Source: Anaeromyces robustus
Taxonomy: Eukaryota; Neocallimastigomycota; Neocallimastigomycetes; Neocallimastigales; Neocallimastigaceae
Length of the DNA stretch: 52,290 nt
NCBI GenBank assembly: GCA_002104895.1
Contig: MCFG01000289.1
Coordinates: 37,501 to 89,790, forward strand
Reading direction: 5' to 3'
A program made the translations under genes and the position numbers. A model generated the notes under the pieces. It ran no database searches. It was not told the origin of the DNA and saw nothing but the letters and a program-made list of their open reading frames with translations. Shown one piece after another: positions 26,204 to 41,724 of this stretch; position 1 is the first letter of the stretch, and each line of letters starts with the position of its first letter.

Positions 26204-27433
26204 GAAAAAACTTGTTTATAATATACAGAAAGAGAAAAAAAATTATATATATATATATAATAATAATAATGAATAATAATAATAATAAAACCTTTTATTT
26301 TTATTTTTAAAAAATATTTTACTTTTTTTATTTTCAAAAATAATTTTTTATAAATACAAAATCTACCCAAAAACTTTTATGATTTTTATTTATTTTTTTA
26401 AAATACCAGAATTTGTGTCTTTTTTTTTTTTTTTTTTTTTTTAAATTATTATAAAATGGTTGTACGGAACTGATCTGAAAGTTTAAAAAAAAACAAAAAC
26501 AAAAAACAAAAAACAAAAAACAAAAAAATTAAAAAAAACAAAAAAAAAAACTTAAAAATTAAAAAATTAAAAATGTTTTAAAAATGATGATGATGTCAAA
26601 TAAAGTTAATGAATCATCTTAAAAAAAAAAAAACTTTTTTTTATTTTATTTTGTTTTACTTTACTATAATTTTATTTTTTTTTTCCTTTTTTATTTTTTG
26701 TTTTTTTTTATATCTTTTTATTTTTGTTTTTTATTTTTCATTTATTTTATATTCTATTTTTCTATTTTTTCTAAAATATTAATAAATAATAATTTTTATT
26801 ATATAATTTATATAGAATACCTTTTTTTTTATTATTATAGAATAATCATCATCATCAATAGGTTAAATTTTTTATTACTATTGTTTATCATCATTAGCCA
26901 TAAAAAGATGATACACACCACGTAATTCACAATGTTCAATGCTCAAATTATTATTATTAAATATTAAATAATAAATAATAAAAATTATTATTAATACTTG
27001 TTTATAAACCATTATTCATTATTAATTATTCATTATTAATATTATATATACATTATTATATATACATTATGATTATATATTTATTTATTATATAACTTAT
27101 ATATATATAAACAATTATTATTATTATAATTATAATTATTATTATTAATATTATTTATTATAATTATTAATTATTACATCATTTTATAGTTTATTATATG
27201 AATATGAATAATTTTTTGTTATTATTAATATTTGTATTTTATTTTATATTTTTTTTTTTTTTATTTTTTATTTTTTATTAATATTTAGAATTATTAAATA
27301 AAAAAATATGATTAATTATTAAAACTTTTTTAATAATTAATTTAATTAAATTTAATTAAATTAAATTAAATATTAAATATTAAAAAAAAATAATTATTTT
27401 TTTTTAATAGTTAATATATTTAAACATTCATGA

Positions 27434-27455
27434 AAAAATAGAATATTCTATTTTT
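27434..27455. repeat. 22-bp perfect palindrome
   Basis: AAAAATAGAAT followed directly by its reverse complement ATTCTATTTTT, with no loop. It could be a protein-binding dyad or chance in A/T-rich DNA. Confidence 0.8.
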
Positions 27456-28805
27456 CTTCCTTTAGGATAAAAATCTTTATCATCCACTTTGATAATTAAC
27501 TTTTTTTTATTTTTTTGAAATAATTTTTTTTTATTATTATTTAATTTTTTAGTGAAATGTTTTAAAATGAAATTAAAATTAAATTAAAAAAAAAATAATT
27601 AAATTAATTTATAATAATATATTATCTAATAAATATCCTAATATATAGAAATCATTTAAATTAATTAAAATTTTATTTTTAAAATTTATATGAAATTTTT
27701 GGGCTAAAACTTTAAATTTCAATTTCATTCCATCTATTATACAATGTATAAATCATATATTAATAATATAATTAATATATGATTTTATTCTATTAAATCT
27801 ATTCTTTGGCTCGTACCAATTTACTTTTTTTGTTACATTTAGCTTATTCTTTTTTTTTTATTTTATTTTATTTTATTTTAATTTAATTTTTAATTAATAT
27901 AATATAAAAAATAATGATTAAAATATATTTTAATTAAATAATTTATATTTAATTTATTATGGATTATTTTACTTATTTTATTTTATATTAATTTATAATA
28001 TAAAAAATTTATATATTATAATATATAGTAAGAATATATTTAAAAATTATGATATAAAAAAAAACTATTTATTAAAATCAATTGTAAGTGTATACTTTAT
28101 TTTATTAAATAATTTATATTATTATATTATTATATTATATTATTTAATTACTTTATAGTTAATTTTTTTTTGGATAATATATTTTATTATATATCATTAA
28201 TAAAATAAATGTGTATAGTTTATTATATATATTATTAAAAAAAAATAAAAAAGAATTTTATTTTATATTATTTTTCTTTATTATTTATTTAATTATTTAA
28301 TTATTATTTACTTTTTTTTTGATTTTAATAATAAATAAAATAATTTTTTTTGGCTAGTACATTTAATATAATGTAATATAATATTAAATTATTTAATAAT
28401 TTATTTAATATAAAAATAAAAATTTTAAAACTATCATCAAAAAATAACTAATAATTAATAAAACTCATAAAAATAAAAAATTAGGATAAATATTATTAAT
28501 AAACTTAATAGATTTTATTATTTATTTATTTTATTTATATTAAGTTTTATATATAAAATATTTTTTATTATTCTAATTGATTTGATTTAAATGCCACTCC
28601 ATTCTAATATATCATTAAAATATATTCATATTATATCATCTATATAGAATTAAAATTCACCAAAAAAAAAATCAAATCAAATAGCATAATATATAAATAT
28701 AAAAAGTATAGTAATAATAATTAATAATATTAATAAAAAATAATAATTAATAATAATAATAATAAATAATAATTAGTAAAAGATAAAATAAAAAGTAAAA
28801 TAGTT

Positions 28806-28809
28806 TTAA

Positions 28810-28856
<47 letters not shown>

Positions 28857-28858
28857 GT
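28806..28858. repeat. AAAT tetranucleotide microsatellite
   Basis: A run of AAAT/AATA units, about thirteen copies, ending in a single AAGT variant. Confidence 0.95.
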
Positions 28859-30077
28859 AATAATAATAATAAAAATTGATTCATTTTTAATAATAATATT
28901 TAGGTTTATTTAGTTTTTTTTTTTTTTTTTGATGTTGTATTACAATATTATCATCATCATTAAAATAAAATAAAATGAAATCAATAAATGCAATTAACTT
29001 TTTTTTTTTTTTTTTTAAATAACTTGTTTTTTTTTTTTTTTTTTTTGTTTTGTATACATTTCCTAATCAATGTTTCAGTGATTAAGTTTTTTAAAATAAA
29101 TATAAATATAAATAAATAAATAAACAAATATATTATTAATTAAATAAAGAAATATAAATAAATAAATAAATAAAAAAAAGATGAAATTAAAAAATTTTAA
29201 CCTAAAAAATTTTATTTTTTAAATATCATTTTTTTATAATAAAAAATTTATTTATTTATTATTTTATTTATTTTATTTATTTATTTATTTTTTTTTTTTT
29301 GGTTATTTTATTTTGGTATCGATAAGGCATAAAAGCATAATATTATAGGTTAATGATAAAAATGGCTAAAAAAAAAATAAAAAAAAAAAATAAAAACTTT
29401 AAATAAAAAAAAAAAAAAGAAAAATATTAATCATGATTTTACTTTTTATTAAATAAATAAATAAATGTATATATAAATATATAATAAAAAAATTAATTTA
29501 TTTTTATTTTATTTTTTATTTTATTTTTTTGGTTTAGTTTATTTTAGAGTTGTTTTGTTTTTATTTTTTTTTTATTTTTATTTTTTATTTATTTATTGTA
29601 ATCAGTTATTTACTTTATTTTTTTTTTTTTGTGATATATTTAATATAAAGTTTTATAATTAATTTATATAAAGTTTTTTTTTTTCTTTTTTACAATCTAT
29701 CAATTATAATAATAATTTATAATTTATAATATTAATAATAATATTAATAATAATAATTAATTTTTTATTAAATAAATAAACTTACCAAATTTAGAAAGTT
29801 TTTTTTTTTTTTTTTTTTACAAGATAAAAATTACTCTATAGTAAAAATTAATAATAATAAATAATAATATAATGATAATAATATATAAAACAATTATTAA
29901 TTATAGAATATAATAAAATATGTATATAAATATAATTTTATATATATCATCATTTATTTTATATATAAAAATAGTTGTATATAATAAAAATAATACATAA
30001 AATAAAATTTAGGAGGGAGATCTTAATATAAAATTTAAAAAAAAAAATAGACAATACTATTTCAATTTTTGACATAT

Positions 30078-30100
30078 ATGGAATAATTAAATTATTCCAT
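30078..30100. repeat. Perfect hairpin, 10-bp arms
   Basis: ATGGAATAAT and ATTATTCCAT are separated by the three bases TAA. Confidence 0.8.
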
Positions 30101-31997
30101 TTTTATAAAAATAATTTAATGATCATTTTCATCTATTTTACTTTTCTAATAATTCTGACTCTTATTATTTTTTAATGAATGATCTAAAAAAAAATTTTTT
30201 TTTTATATATTATATTATTGATAATAAAATATAATTAATATTATTATTTATTATTATTTATTATTATAATTTAATAAACTTTTTTTTTTTAATAATTTTT
30301 TTAATTAATTTTAATATAAATTTTAATTTATTATCTTTTTTTTTTTCATTTTAATTATAAAACGTTCGTTGTAATACCTAGATTCAAGCCATTTTAATAT
30401 TAGCCAATAAAAAAAAAGTATTTTAAAAGTATAATAAAAATAAAAATAAAAAAAAAAAAGAAAACTTTGACATTTATAATAATAATTTAATTATTAAAAA
30501 AAAAAATAGTCATGATTTTTTTTTAAAAAAAAAAAACATAAAATTATGATATTTAATAAAGTTTGAAAATTTTAATTTATGATTTAATTTATGACTTTAT
30601 AATAAATAATATTATCAAAATTATGATTAAAGAATTATAAACCTTAATAAATAATAAATTAATAAATTGATACTTTATTAATTTCATTAATCATTAATTA
30701 ATAAAATAATAATAAATAAGATTATTAATTATATTAATTATGATAAATAAATCATTAAATAATAATAATAATAATAAAACTACAAACACTAAAAAAAAAA
30801 AGATAATAATTAATTATATAATATTATATATAAAATGTTTTATATGTATGTGTTAAATGATGTATTTATTATATAAATAATAATAAATAAATAAATAAAT
30901 ATAAAAAAGTATAATATTAATAATTAGTAATAATCATAAAAAAAAGAATATATAATAAACTTTTTTTTTTAATATATCCATAATAATAAAATTATCCTAG
31001 CCATAAATGAAAGAAAGTTAAAAAAATAAGAATAAAAAAATATAAAAAATTAGAATAAAAAATTAGAATAAAATATAGGAATAAAAAGATAATTAATAAT
31101 TAATACTAAAAAATCCTAGAGTTTCAAAAAATTATTATTTTATTTTATATTTATTATTATAATTATTATTTTAATTATTATTTATAGATAAATAAAAAAT
31201 TAAATGAAATTATATGAAATTTTATGCATAAATCAAATTAAAAAAAATAATTCTAATATAATATAATATAATGTAATATATAATATAATATATATTAAAT
31301 TAAATTTATTTAAAGTATTAAAAAAAAAAAAAAAAGGAAACATAATAAAATGAAATAAAAAATAAAATAAAATAAAATAAAATAAAAATGATTAAAGAAT
31401 TCTAGATACATTAATAAAAAAAAAATTAAATTAAAAAATAAAAATAAAAAAAAATGTTTTTTATTATCAATAATTAAATAATTAAATAATAATAATAATA
31501 ATAATAATAATTATTAGTATTTTAGAGTTGTAGTAGGTTAAAACAAAAAAAATGAATACTTCTATAATGATATTTATATTTAAAAAAAAAACAAAAAACA
31601 GAAAAAAGAAAAAACTATGGTTTATACAATACAATACAACCTAATACAATATTTATATTTATATTTATATTTTAATGTAAAAAATTAAATCAAAATTAAA
31701 TCAAAATTAAGTAATAAAAAAGAAATAAAAAAAGAAATTCTTATCTTAGCTATACTGTAAATATTTATAATCATAAAAAAAAAAAGGAAATCTTGAATGA
31801 CAATGAAATTGTTATTTTTTTAATTTTAATTTTATTTTATTTTTTATCATTAAAAATGAAAATGAAAATAAAGAAATAAAAATAAAAAAAAATGAAAAAG
31901 AAAAAGACAATAACAAAAAAAATACCGTTTTTTTTTTGTTTTCTGTTTCTTTGTTTTATCTTGTTTTATCTTGTTTTGATTATGCTTTGTCTTGTTT

Positions 31998-32172
31998 TGT
32001 ATATTATTTTTATTTTTTCATTTTTTCATTTTTTATTTTTTTTTTGTATATTATTTTTATTTTTTATTTTTTTTTGTATATTATTTTCATTTTTTATTTT
32101 TTTTTGTATATTATTTTCATTTTTTATTTTTTTTTTTGTATATTATTTTTATTTTTTATTTTTTTTTGTATA
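31998..32172 (+). repeat. 30-bp minisatellite, T-rich
   Basis: Exact 30-bp units occupy 32041-32070, 32071-32100 and 32101-32130, each TTTTTGTATATTATTTT followed by T/C-A-T-rich sequence. A 32-bp unit and flanking partial units surround them. Because 30 is a multiple of three and the unit has no TAA/TAG/TGA in any plus-strand frame, all three frames stay open here. That explains three overlapping open frames between 31892 and 32276, none of which is a gene. Confidence 0.92.
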
Positions 32173-35101
32173 GTATAGGTATTAAGTATAGAGGAAAAAA
32201 AAAAAAAAACGACAATAAAAATGAAAAAGGAAACAAAAAATTTATAGACATTTTTTTTCTTAACAATATTAAATAATAATAATTAATATTATAATATTGT
32301 AATAATTTAATAATTTTATAATTTAATAATTTAATTAGTTAATCCATAAATACTATATAATAAATAAATAAATAAATAATAAAGTATTACTAAATAAAGT
32401 ATTACTAAATCAAGCCAATTCTATAATAATAATAAAAATAATAAAAATTGTTGATGATGAAGTTATAAAAAAAATGAATCACTTTTTTTTTAAATTAAAA
32501 TAATTAAACTTTTTAATAATTATATCATTTTAAATCATTTATTAAAATAATAATTATGAATAATGAAAAAAAAGAAAACAAAAAAAAATTATATAATATA
32601 TATAATAGATATAAAACATTATAATAATATAATGTAACATTTAATAAAAATAGGAAAAAAAAAAAAAACAAATTTTTTTAAAAAAAGGAAACATTTTTAC
32701 ACATAATTACAAAAAAAAAAAAAAATTACTAAAAAATTACAAAAAAATTTACATTACATTATAATAATATAATTATTTTTATAATTATTTTATAATTTTA
32801 TAATTTTATATTATTTTTATATTATTTCTTATGATATATCATATATCCCATTTTTTTCCATTTAAATTAATTAATTAAATAAGTAAACCTGAAAAAAAAT
32901 ATTAATGATTTATATTAATGAATTAATATAAATCATTAAAAGTTATAGAATTATTTTTAAATAATTATCTTTTATTATATCTTTTATATCTTTTTTTTTT
33001 TTTTATATATTATTATTATTATTAATTTTATTTTTCCCTTTTTTTTTTTTACTTTAACTTTATTCTTAACATTTTTTTATTATATTCTTAACATTTTTTT
33101 ATTATATTATATTATATTATATTGTATTGTATTAGATTTAATTTATATAAAAAAAAATTCTTTTTAAAGGATAAAAATTAGATTATTATAAGTTAAGTGT
33201 AAGTAATTTAATAATAATAATAATTTTAATCATTATTTTAAAATTATTTATTTTATAATTAATTTTTTTTTTTTTTTAATATAATTTTTAATTTTTAATT
33301 TTTAATTTTTAATTATTAATTATTTATTAATTATTAATTATTAAATAAATTTTTAATTTTTTATTTTATTTCTTATTTCATTTTATTTTTTCATTTTAAA
33401 TTTTGTTTCAATTTCCCAAGAAATTTTTTTATTTTGGTGTAACCATTATCATTAAAAATTGAAAAAAAAAAAAATAATTTAATTTTTAATTTTTTTTAAT
33501 TTTTATCATAGAATCATAGAAAATTAGAATAAAAAAAAAAAATAGAAAATAGAAAATTAATTTTTTATTTTAATTTTTAATTTTTAATTTTAAATTTAAT
33601 TTTTTAAATTTTTTGAATACATTTTTTTTTTATTATTATGTCAAATTATTTTTATATTTTTATTATTATTTCTCCTATTTATTTATTTATTTTTTAAATT
33701 GATGTAACATTTAATATTTTTATATTTTATTATTTTATTTATTATAATTTTAGTTAAAAATAAAAAAAAAAGGAAAATTTATACAAAAATAATAATAATA
33801 CAATAATACAATAATAATAATCATTAAAATTAATAATAATTAAAACTAATAATTAATAATAATTAAAAGTTAATTTATTTTATAATTATTTTTTTTATAT
33901 TGTTATATTGTTCTATTAAATAATAAAAAAATATTTTCCTTTTTGTAATCAAAAAAATAAAAAGAAGGAATAGAACTAGGAAAATAAAACAAAAATCTTA
34001 ATAATAAAGTTAAAACATTTAGGAGTTTTTTTTTTTTTTTTTGATTGAGATTTTATTATGAAGTTAATTAAAAGATAAATTTGATTCAATTTAAAAAATA
34101 TAAAATTAATAAAATATAAAATATAAAATTTCCTTTTTTTAAGATTAATATTTTACATTTTAATAATAATAATAATATTTAATAATAATAATAATGTTTT
34201 TTTTTAATTATTTATTAATTAGTAGTATTAAAAAAAAAATGAATGCGTTTATAAACGTGTCAATACCTAATTAAAAAAAAAAAAAAAAAAAAAAAAAGGA
34301 TATTTAAAAAATATCCAGATTTTGACAATATCATTATATATTTTAATTAATATATTACTTTTATATTATACAATATATTATAACATATAATAAAACTTTA
34401 TTCATTGACATTATGGATAAATATTAAAAAAAAAAAGAATTTATATAAAAAAAATTTAATATATTTTAAATATACTAAAATATTATAATTTTATATATAT
34501 ATTTTATTTAATTTATTTTTCATTCATTGTGCAACCTGAGTTTTTTTTTTTATTATTGAATTTTTTTCTGTTTTTTTTTTTTTTTTTTATTAAATATTAT
34601 TTTTATATTTTTCTGTTAAAATTTATAATAAATTTTAATTTTAATATTTTTTGTTATTATTTCTATTATCAAATATTATAATATTATATTATATAATGTA
34701 TTAATATTATGGAATGAGTTATTGTTATATAGAAATTAGTTATTTGTTATTTGTTATTGTTTTTTTTTTTTATAATAGTCATTTATAATTATTCTATTAA
34801 TGCTATTATATTATATTATAAAATATGATATTAATATTATTTTTTTTCTTATAATTATCCTATTAATGCTATTATTTTATATGATATGATATGAAATTAT
34901 TTTTTTTTCTCTCCTTATAATTATTATTATTATCCATATAGAAATAATGGGATAAAAGAGAAAAAAAAAACCCACCAAGTATATTAATTATATTTATAAT
35001 AAATAGAATTAACTTTTTTAAAAAAAAATTCATATCATCATCATAATTATTATTAAAAATATATAATTTTATCATGATTTGTCATTTTTTTTTTCTTATT
35101 G

Positions 35102-35132
<31 letters not shown>

Positions 35133-38100
35133 ATCATAAATTTAGAGTAACAGAATATAATGATGTCACAGTAAAAAAAAAAAAAAAAAAAGTGAGAAAT
35201 ATATAAAATAAAGAAATATTAAAAAAAAATATGAAAAAAAATATGAGAAACTTTATTATTATTCTAATTATTCTAATTATTATTATTATTATTATTATAT
35301 GATAAATCATAAAAAAAAAAAAAACTTTTTTTCCAAGATATTATTATTGGATAATAAATAGTCATATAATTTTTATATATAAATATATATATAAAATATA
35401 TATATAAAATATATATATAAAATATATATATTATAAAAAAAATAGAGTCATCAATGATTAACTTTTTTTTTATTATTTAATAATATATTAAAAAAAAAAA
35501 GCCATATATAAAAAATTATCATTATGACTATGACTTATGAGTAAACAATTATAAATCATAAATAATATTAAAAAAAATATGTGATAAACTATAAACTATA
35601 AACTATTTAATAATATTTCATAATATTTAATAATATTATTTAATATAAAAGAATAATATTAAGTAAAAAAAATGAAGAAAAAAAAAAATTAAAAATGATG
35701 TGTAAATTTTTACATAAAAAATCTTTTTTTTTTTTTTTTTTTTCATTATAATAAATAAATAAATTAAAATTTATTATTATGATTATTATTAAAAAAAAAT
35801 CTCATAAATTATAACAAAAAAAAAAAAAATCATATCATTATGTTGTCATATTATTATCATAAACTTTATTTTATATTTCTTATTATTCTATATTATTTAT
35901 TATTAATTATATTATTCTATCATAGTTTCTATGATTTATTTAAATATACTCATAATATATTTATTATATATATTTTATTTTATTTAAATAATTTTAATAT
36001 AATAGCCAAAAGGATATGGAAATTTTAAATTAATAATAAATTAATAATAATTTAATAATTAAAAATTTAATAATTTTAATCCTTTTTTATACTTTTAACT
36101 TTTTTCTTTTTTTTTTTAATCTCTATTAAAAAAATATATATTTAAATATATATAATTATATATTATAATTATTATCATTATTATATATTATCATTATTAT
36201 TATAATTTTAATAAATTTTTATAATTTTTATTATATTAAAATAATCATAAATCTTTTTTTTTTAATAAATAATAATTTAATAATGAATATTAAATATTAA
36301 ATATTAAATATTAAATATTAAATAAAAAAAAAATCATGAATAAATTTTAAATATTAATATTTTCATCATTGAATTTTTTTTTTTTTCAAAAAGTTTAATT
36401 TATAATTATTGGCATTTTTATTGATTTATTATGATTTAGAGTTTTATATTTAATTTATATCATTTTATGATCAAAAATAAAAGAAAAATTTTTTTTTTTA
36501 TTTATGATATTTAAAATCTAAATTTTTTTTTAAAAAAGTATTCTATTAATACTAGGATAATGAGAATAATATGAATAATATGATATGATATGATAAAAAA
36601 AAAAAAAAAAGAAATTAAAATTAAATGAAAAAAGCATTAAAAACAAACAAAAAAAAACAAACAAAAAAAAATAAAAACAATGTAAAAAAAAAGGAAACAA
36701 AATAAAATAGGTAATAATTAATAAAAGAATAGTTATTAAATAATAATATAATAATATAATAATATAAATAATAAGTAATAATTAATAATAATAAAATAAT
36801 CATTTATTATTAGTAATAATGATAATATAAATATTTAAATATTATTATTATCCTATTAATGATTATGATTAATATTATAAATATAAATTATAGAATAATA
36901 TATAATATAAATGTATATTTAATTAATCATAGTCATTATTCCTATTTGTATTATTTTAATATCTTTAATAAACATTATTAATAATTATATATAATAATTA
37001 ATTATATATTATAATTTATAATTTATAATTTTTTTTAATATTCTATTTCTATTTCTATTTCTATTTCTAATTCTATTCATTGTCACTTTTTTTTTTATTT
37101 TTGTTTTTATTTTTATAATAATTAAGATAATATTAATATTGATTATCCCTAATTTTATTCTATTTTTTTTAATTTTTTAATATTTTAATATTAATTTTTT
37201 TTCTTTTTTCTATTTTTAATTATTCATTTATAATTTAATTAATATAAAAAAAGATGTTAAGTAAAAAATTAAAAAAAATTAAAGTGATACTAAAGAATAA
37301 TAAAAAAACAATGTCCATGCAAATCAGTCATAAAATTTAAATTAAAAAATAAAAAAAGATTAACCATTAAATTATAACATTCTCTAAAAATAATTGATTT
37401 AATAGTTAATCTTTTATTTAATAGTTAATATTTAATATTTAATAATTAATATTTAATATTAAAATTTAATATGAAAATTTAAATATGAAAATTTAAATAT
37501 GAAAATTGATTATTTATTTATATTTAAAATGTATGTTAGAAAATAATGAATGAATGAGAGAAAAAAAATATATATCATAATAATAATAATAAACATTAAA
37601 ATCATGCATAAAGATAAAGAAAAATTATATCAATAATATAATAATAATAATTTAACTATTTTTTTATTTATATATTTATTATATATTTATATATATTTAT
37701 TACTTATAATGATTTTTTAAAAATCAGCAGTTTTTTTTTTTTTAGCATAATAAAATGAAAAAAAAAAAAAAATTGATTGATAATGGGAAAAGAAAAATAA
37801 AAAAAATTAAAAATGAAATGATTTTTAAAATGATTTCCTATTATAGAAAATTTAAATTAATATTTTTTTTATTAATAATTAAATAAATAATTAATAATTA
37901 AATCAATAATTAATAAAAGATAACAATGTATAATAAATAATAATAAATAATAAATAATATTAAAATTAATAATATTATTAATTATTATTAAAATATATTA
38001 TTCTTTTTTTTTTTTTTTTAGTTATTATTAATGCATTGATATCATAATAAATGATCATGATTCCTTCTACTGCCACGTTTAATTTTTTTATTTAAATAAA

Positions 38101-38320
38101 AATAGTAAAAAAAAAGAAAATAAAAAAATGAAAAAAACTTCCATATTAATACATGATAAAAAAAAAAGAGTAATAATAATTATAATAATAGTTATAATAA
38201 TAATTATAATAATAATAGTTATAATAATAATAATAATAATGATGATGATGATATAATTTTCATTTATTTTTTAAAAAAATTTTTTTTATTTTCAATTTTC
38301 TATTGTTATTTTTTTATTAT
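32001..38320. other. AT-rich gene desert, sixth part
   Basis: No credible gene. It begins inside the 30-bp minisatellite. It also holds a 25-A run (34273-34297), a TATAAAATATATA 13-mer repeated about four times near 35389-35432, ATT runs near 35104-35130, and ATTTCT pentamer/hexamer repeats near 37040-37070. Open frames at 34872-35075, 35840-36028 and 36621-36803 are low-complexity artefacts. Confidence 0.8.
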
Positions 38321-39416
38321 TGTTAATTATTAATTGTTATTAATTAAAAAAAAGTTTTTTTTTATTATTTATTATTATTTATTATTAATGTATTTTTTTT
38401 TAATATATAATTCTTTTTCCACCCTATTTTTTATACAAACAAAATCACCACATTTTTTCATAATTTTTATTTTTATTTTTATTTTATTTTATTTTATTTT
38501 ATTTTCTATTGTTACATTATGATAATGTATGTTTAAAAGTATAATAATAGTTTTTTTTTCAAAGCATTATTTTTTATATAATAAAAAAATAATATAAAAA
38601 TTTATTTAAATATTATTAATAATAATAGTTAAATATTTAATAATACTATAAAAGAACGATTTTAATTATTAATATAAAAAAGGATACAAAAAAACAAAAA
38701 AAAAAAATTTAATAAATAATTAATAATTAATAATTAATAAATAATAAATAAATTAATTTTTATTTTATTTTATTTATCTTCATATGATTATTATGAATAA
38801 TATAAAAATTTTTATTATCTAACTAATAATAATAATAATTAATAATAATATTTAATAATAATTAAAATATTCTTTTTATGTGGAAAAAAATTAAAAATAA
38901 TAATAATAATAATAAAATAATAAAAATAATAAAAATAAAAAAAAAAAACCAAATATCCAAATCTTTTGCAATTATTATAAAAAAAATTTTTTTTTTATTT
39001 ATAATCTTTTATCTTTGTATCTTTTATTTATTTATTTATTTATTTATTTATTTTTTCATTATATTATATTAATGGCTATTCCTTTATTTTATTATTTATT
39101 ATTTTATTATAAAGTTAAAAACCTTTTTTTATTATTATTATTATTATCATCCTTTCTATAAAAATCATTAATGAATAATGATTAACTTTTTAAATCTAAT
39201 TCAGCCACAGTTTTATATTTTAATTATTTTTTTAATTATTTGTACTTTTTTTTTTAAAAAAAACTAATAATAAATAATAATTTATAATAATTTATAATAA
39301 TTATAATTTATAATATTATAAAATACAAAATTTTTATTATTGAATTGAATTGAATGGGATTCAATTTTTCTTGACTTTTATCATACTTTTATTATTATTA
39401 TTATTTTTTTAAAAAA

Positions 39417-39436
39417 CACACACACACACACACACA
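39417..39436. repeat. CA dinucleotide microsatellite
   Basis: Ten CA units. It is the only CA run of this length in a desert otherwise almost free of C. Confidence 0.95.
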
Positions 39437-39487
39437 ACTTTTAATGTGAATAAAAAAATGAAAAAAAAAGGTTTTTTTTATTAATAA

Positions 39488-39518
<31 letters not shown>

Positions 39519-40991
39519 AATAACCTTTTATATATATATATAATAAATCTTTCCAAAAATTTAAAAAAAAAAAGATTATCCAAAGATTTTTAAAGTAGGA
39601 ATAGATATATAATAAATTTTGAATTTTACTAATAATTATTACTATTTATTACTATTTATTACTATAATTATTACTATCTTTTTATTCCTATTTTATTTTA
39701 TTCCTTTTTTTTTTTTTTTATTATTATTATTTTTATTCCCTTTTTTTTATTATAAATATTTTTTATTATTTAATTATTAATATTAATTATGATTAAAAAC
39801 TTGTTTTTTTTTAATTTTTAATTTTAAAATTTTATTATTAAAAAGTTGAATCATTAATAATTTTCATAGTATTTAAAGTTTATTTCATCATTTTAATTAA
39901 ATTATTTAATATTTAATAATAATGATTATGATTATGTTTATGTTGTGTGACGTGACCATTATTAAATATTATTAAATATTATTTAATAATTTAATATTTA
40001 ATATTTAATATTTAATATTAATTTTATTAAGAAATAAAAAAAAAACAATACTTTTTTATTTACTCTTTTTTTTTTTTTTCAATTTAACTTTAAACTTTAA
40101 AAAGAACAAGTGATGATGACGAATGACAAAAAATAAATTAACCATTAAATAAAATAAAATAAAATAAATTAACTATTAAATAAAGTAAAGTAAAATAAAA
40201 GAATACAAATAAATAAAATTAATCAATAAATAATAAATAAGTAATAATTAAATAATAATCAATACTAAATTACTAAATACTAAATATTAAATATTGAATA
40301 TTGAATATTAAATACTAAATACTAAAAATAATAGGACAAATAAAACTATGAAAATTTTAATATATTATTTCAATCATTAAATATTAAATTATTATTTAAT
40401 AATAAATAATAAATAAAAAAAAGTTTTTTTTTTGTAATCTATCTACAAAATATAATAAAAAAAAAATTTTTAAACTTATCAATAAAAGAAATTGTGGTTA
40501 AAAGTTATTTAAAATAAAATTAATAAAAATAAAGTTGGTAGATAAAATAAAGTAAAAAAAAAGTGTTAAAAAAGGAAATAAAAAAGTTTACAAATTATTA
40601 ATAATTAATTTAATTTTTTTTTATTATTATCTAACATAAAACTTAATGATTTGTAACTCTTTCAGCCTTCTATTTATGGTAATATTAAAAAAACCTTTTA
40701 AATGAAAAAATAATATTTAATATTTAATAATAATAAATAATGAAAAAAAAAACTATTCATCAAATAATTAAATAATAATCATCAAATAATAATAAACTCT
40801 ATAAACTAATAATATTAGTATTAATAATAATAATATTAAATAATAATAATTATTCTATTTAATTTTTTTTTTTAAAAAAAAAAGACTTTAATTCTAGATA
40901 CTTTTTTTTTTTTTTTTACTTTTTAAAACTTGAAACTTTTTTTTTTTAACTTTAATTTTAAATTTTATATTTTATATAATGTGATGTGATA

Positions 40992-40992
<1 letters not shown>

Positions 40993-41058
<66 letters not shown>

Positions 41059-41061
41059 AAA
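40993..41061. repeat. AAAT tetranucleotide microsatellite
   Basis: A pure AAAT run of about seventeen units, preceded by GTGATGTGATAT and followed by an A/T-rich non-coding stretch. Confidence 0.95.
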
Positions 41062-41692
41062 AGTATTAATTTTTTTTCATGATAAATCCATCCTTTTTTT
41101 TTTTATTATTATTATTCATAAAATAAATAAATCATTAAAAATATTTTATTAAATATGAAAATTTTTATTTCTTTAGTCATAGTAATATTAGTAATATTCT
41201 AAAATTCTTTTTTTTTTTAATCTAATGAAAAAAAATATCTATTATTGGTAAGTTTTAATAATTATTTTTTTTTCTAATCATTATTTTTGAACACCATTTT
41301 TATAATAACAGTAATAACAACAATAGATAATAATAATAGATCATAATAGATCATAATTAAATAATAATTAAATAATAAAGAATTATTGTTGTAGTAATAA
41401 TATGGTTTATTGTGTATTGTAATAATATAGTAATAATTAATAATAATTAATAATAATAAATAAATAATAATTAATAATAAATAATAATTAGAAAGAATTA
41501 GAATACAATAGAATAATATTTAATATTTAATAGTTAATCTTTAATATTTAATATAATATTTAATAGTTAATATATAATATATAATAATATATAATAATAT
41601 ATAATATATTATCATAATCATAATCATAATTATAATTCATTATTTACTATTATTCTATTAAATAATTTATTATTTATTATTTATTATTAATT

Positions 41693-41724
<32 letters not shown>

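Larger units (their letters stand above)
26001..32000. other. AT-rich gene desert, fifth part
   Basis: No credible gene. Content includes an AAT run (about 26172-26205), an ATC/TCA patch at 26845-26895, a 22-bp perfect palindrome (27434-27455), an AAAT run (about 28806-28858), TTTA runs near 26030 and 29275, and a short hairpin at 30078-30100. Open frames at 26170-26370, 26334-26516 and 26698-26925 are homopolymer-derived strings of Tyr, Phe, Ile and Lys. Confidence 0.8.

Noticed and set aside
31892-32276. Three overlapping plus-strand open frames rich in Phe, Ile and Leu, resembling membrane segments
   Set aside because: They are produced by a stop-free 30-bp minisatellite; the apparent hydrophobic helices reflect TTT/ATT codons, not a membrane protein.
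39948-39958. TGACGTGA word resembling a CRE/ATF binding site
   Set aside because: A single copy with no gene nearby; not supported beyond chance.
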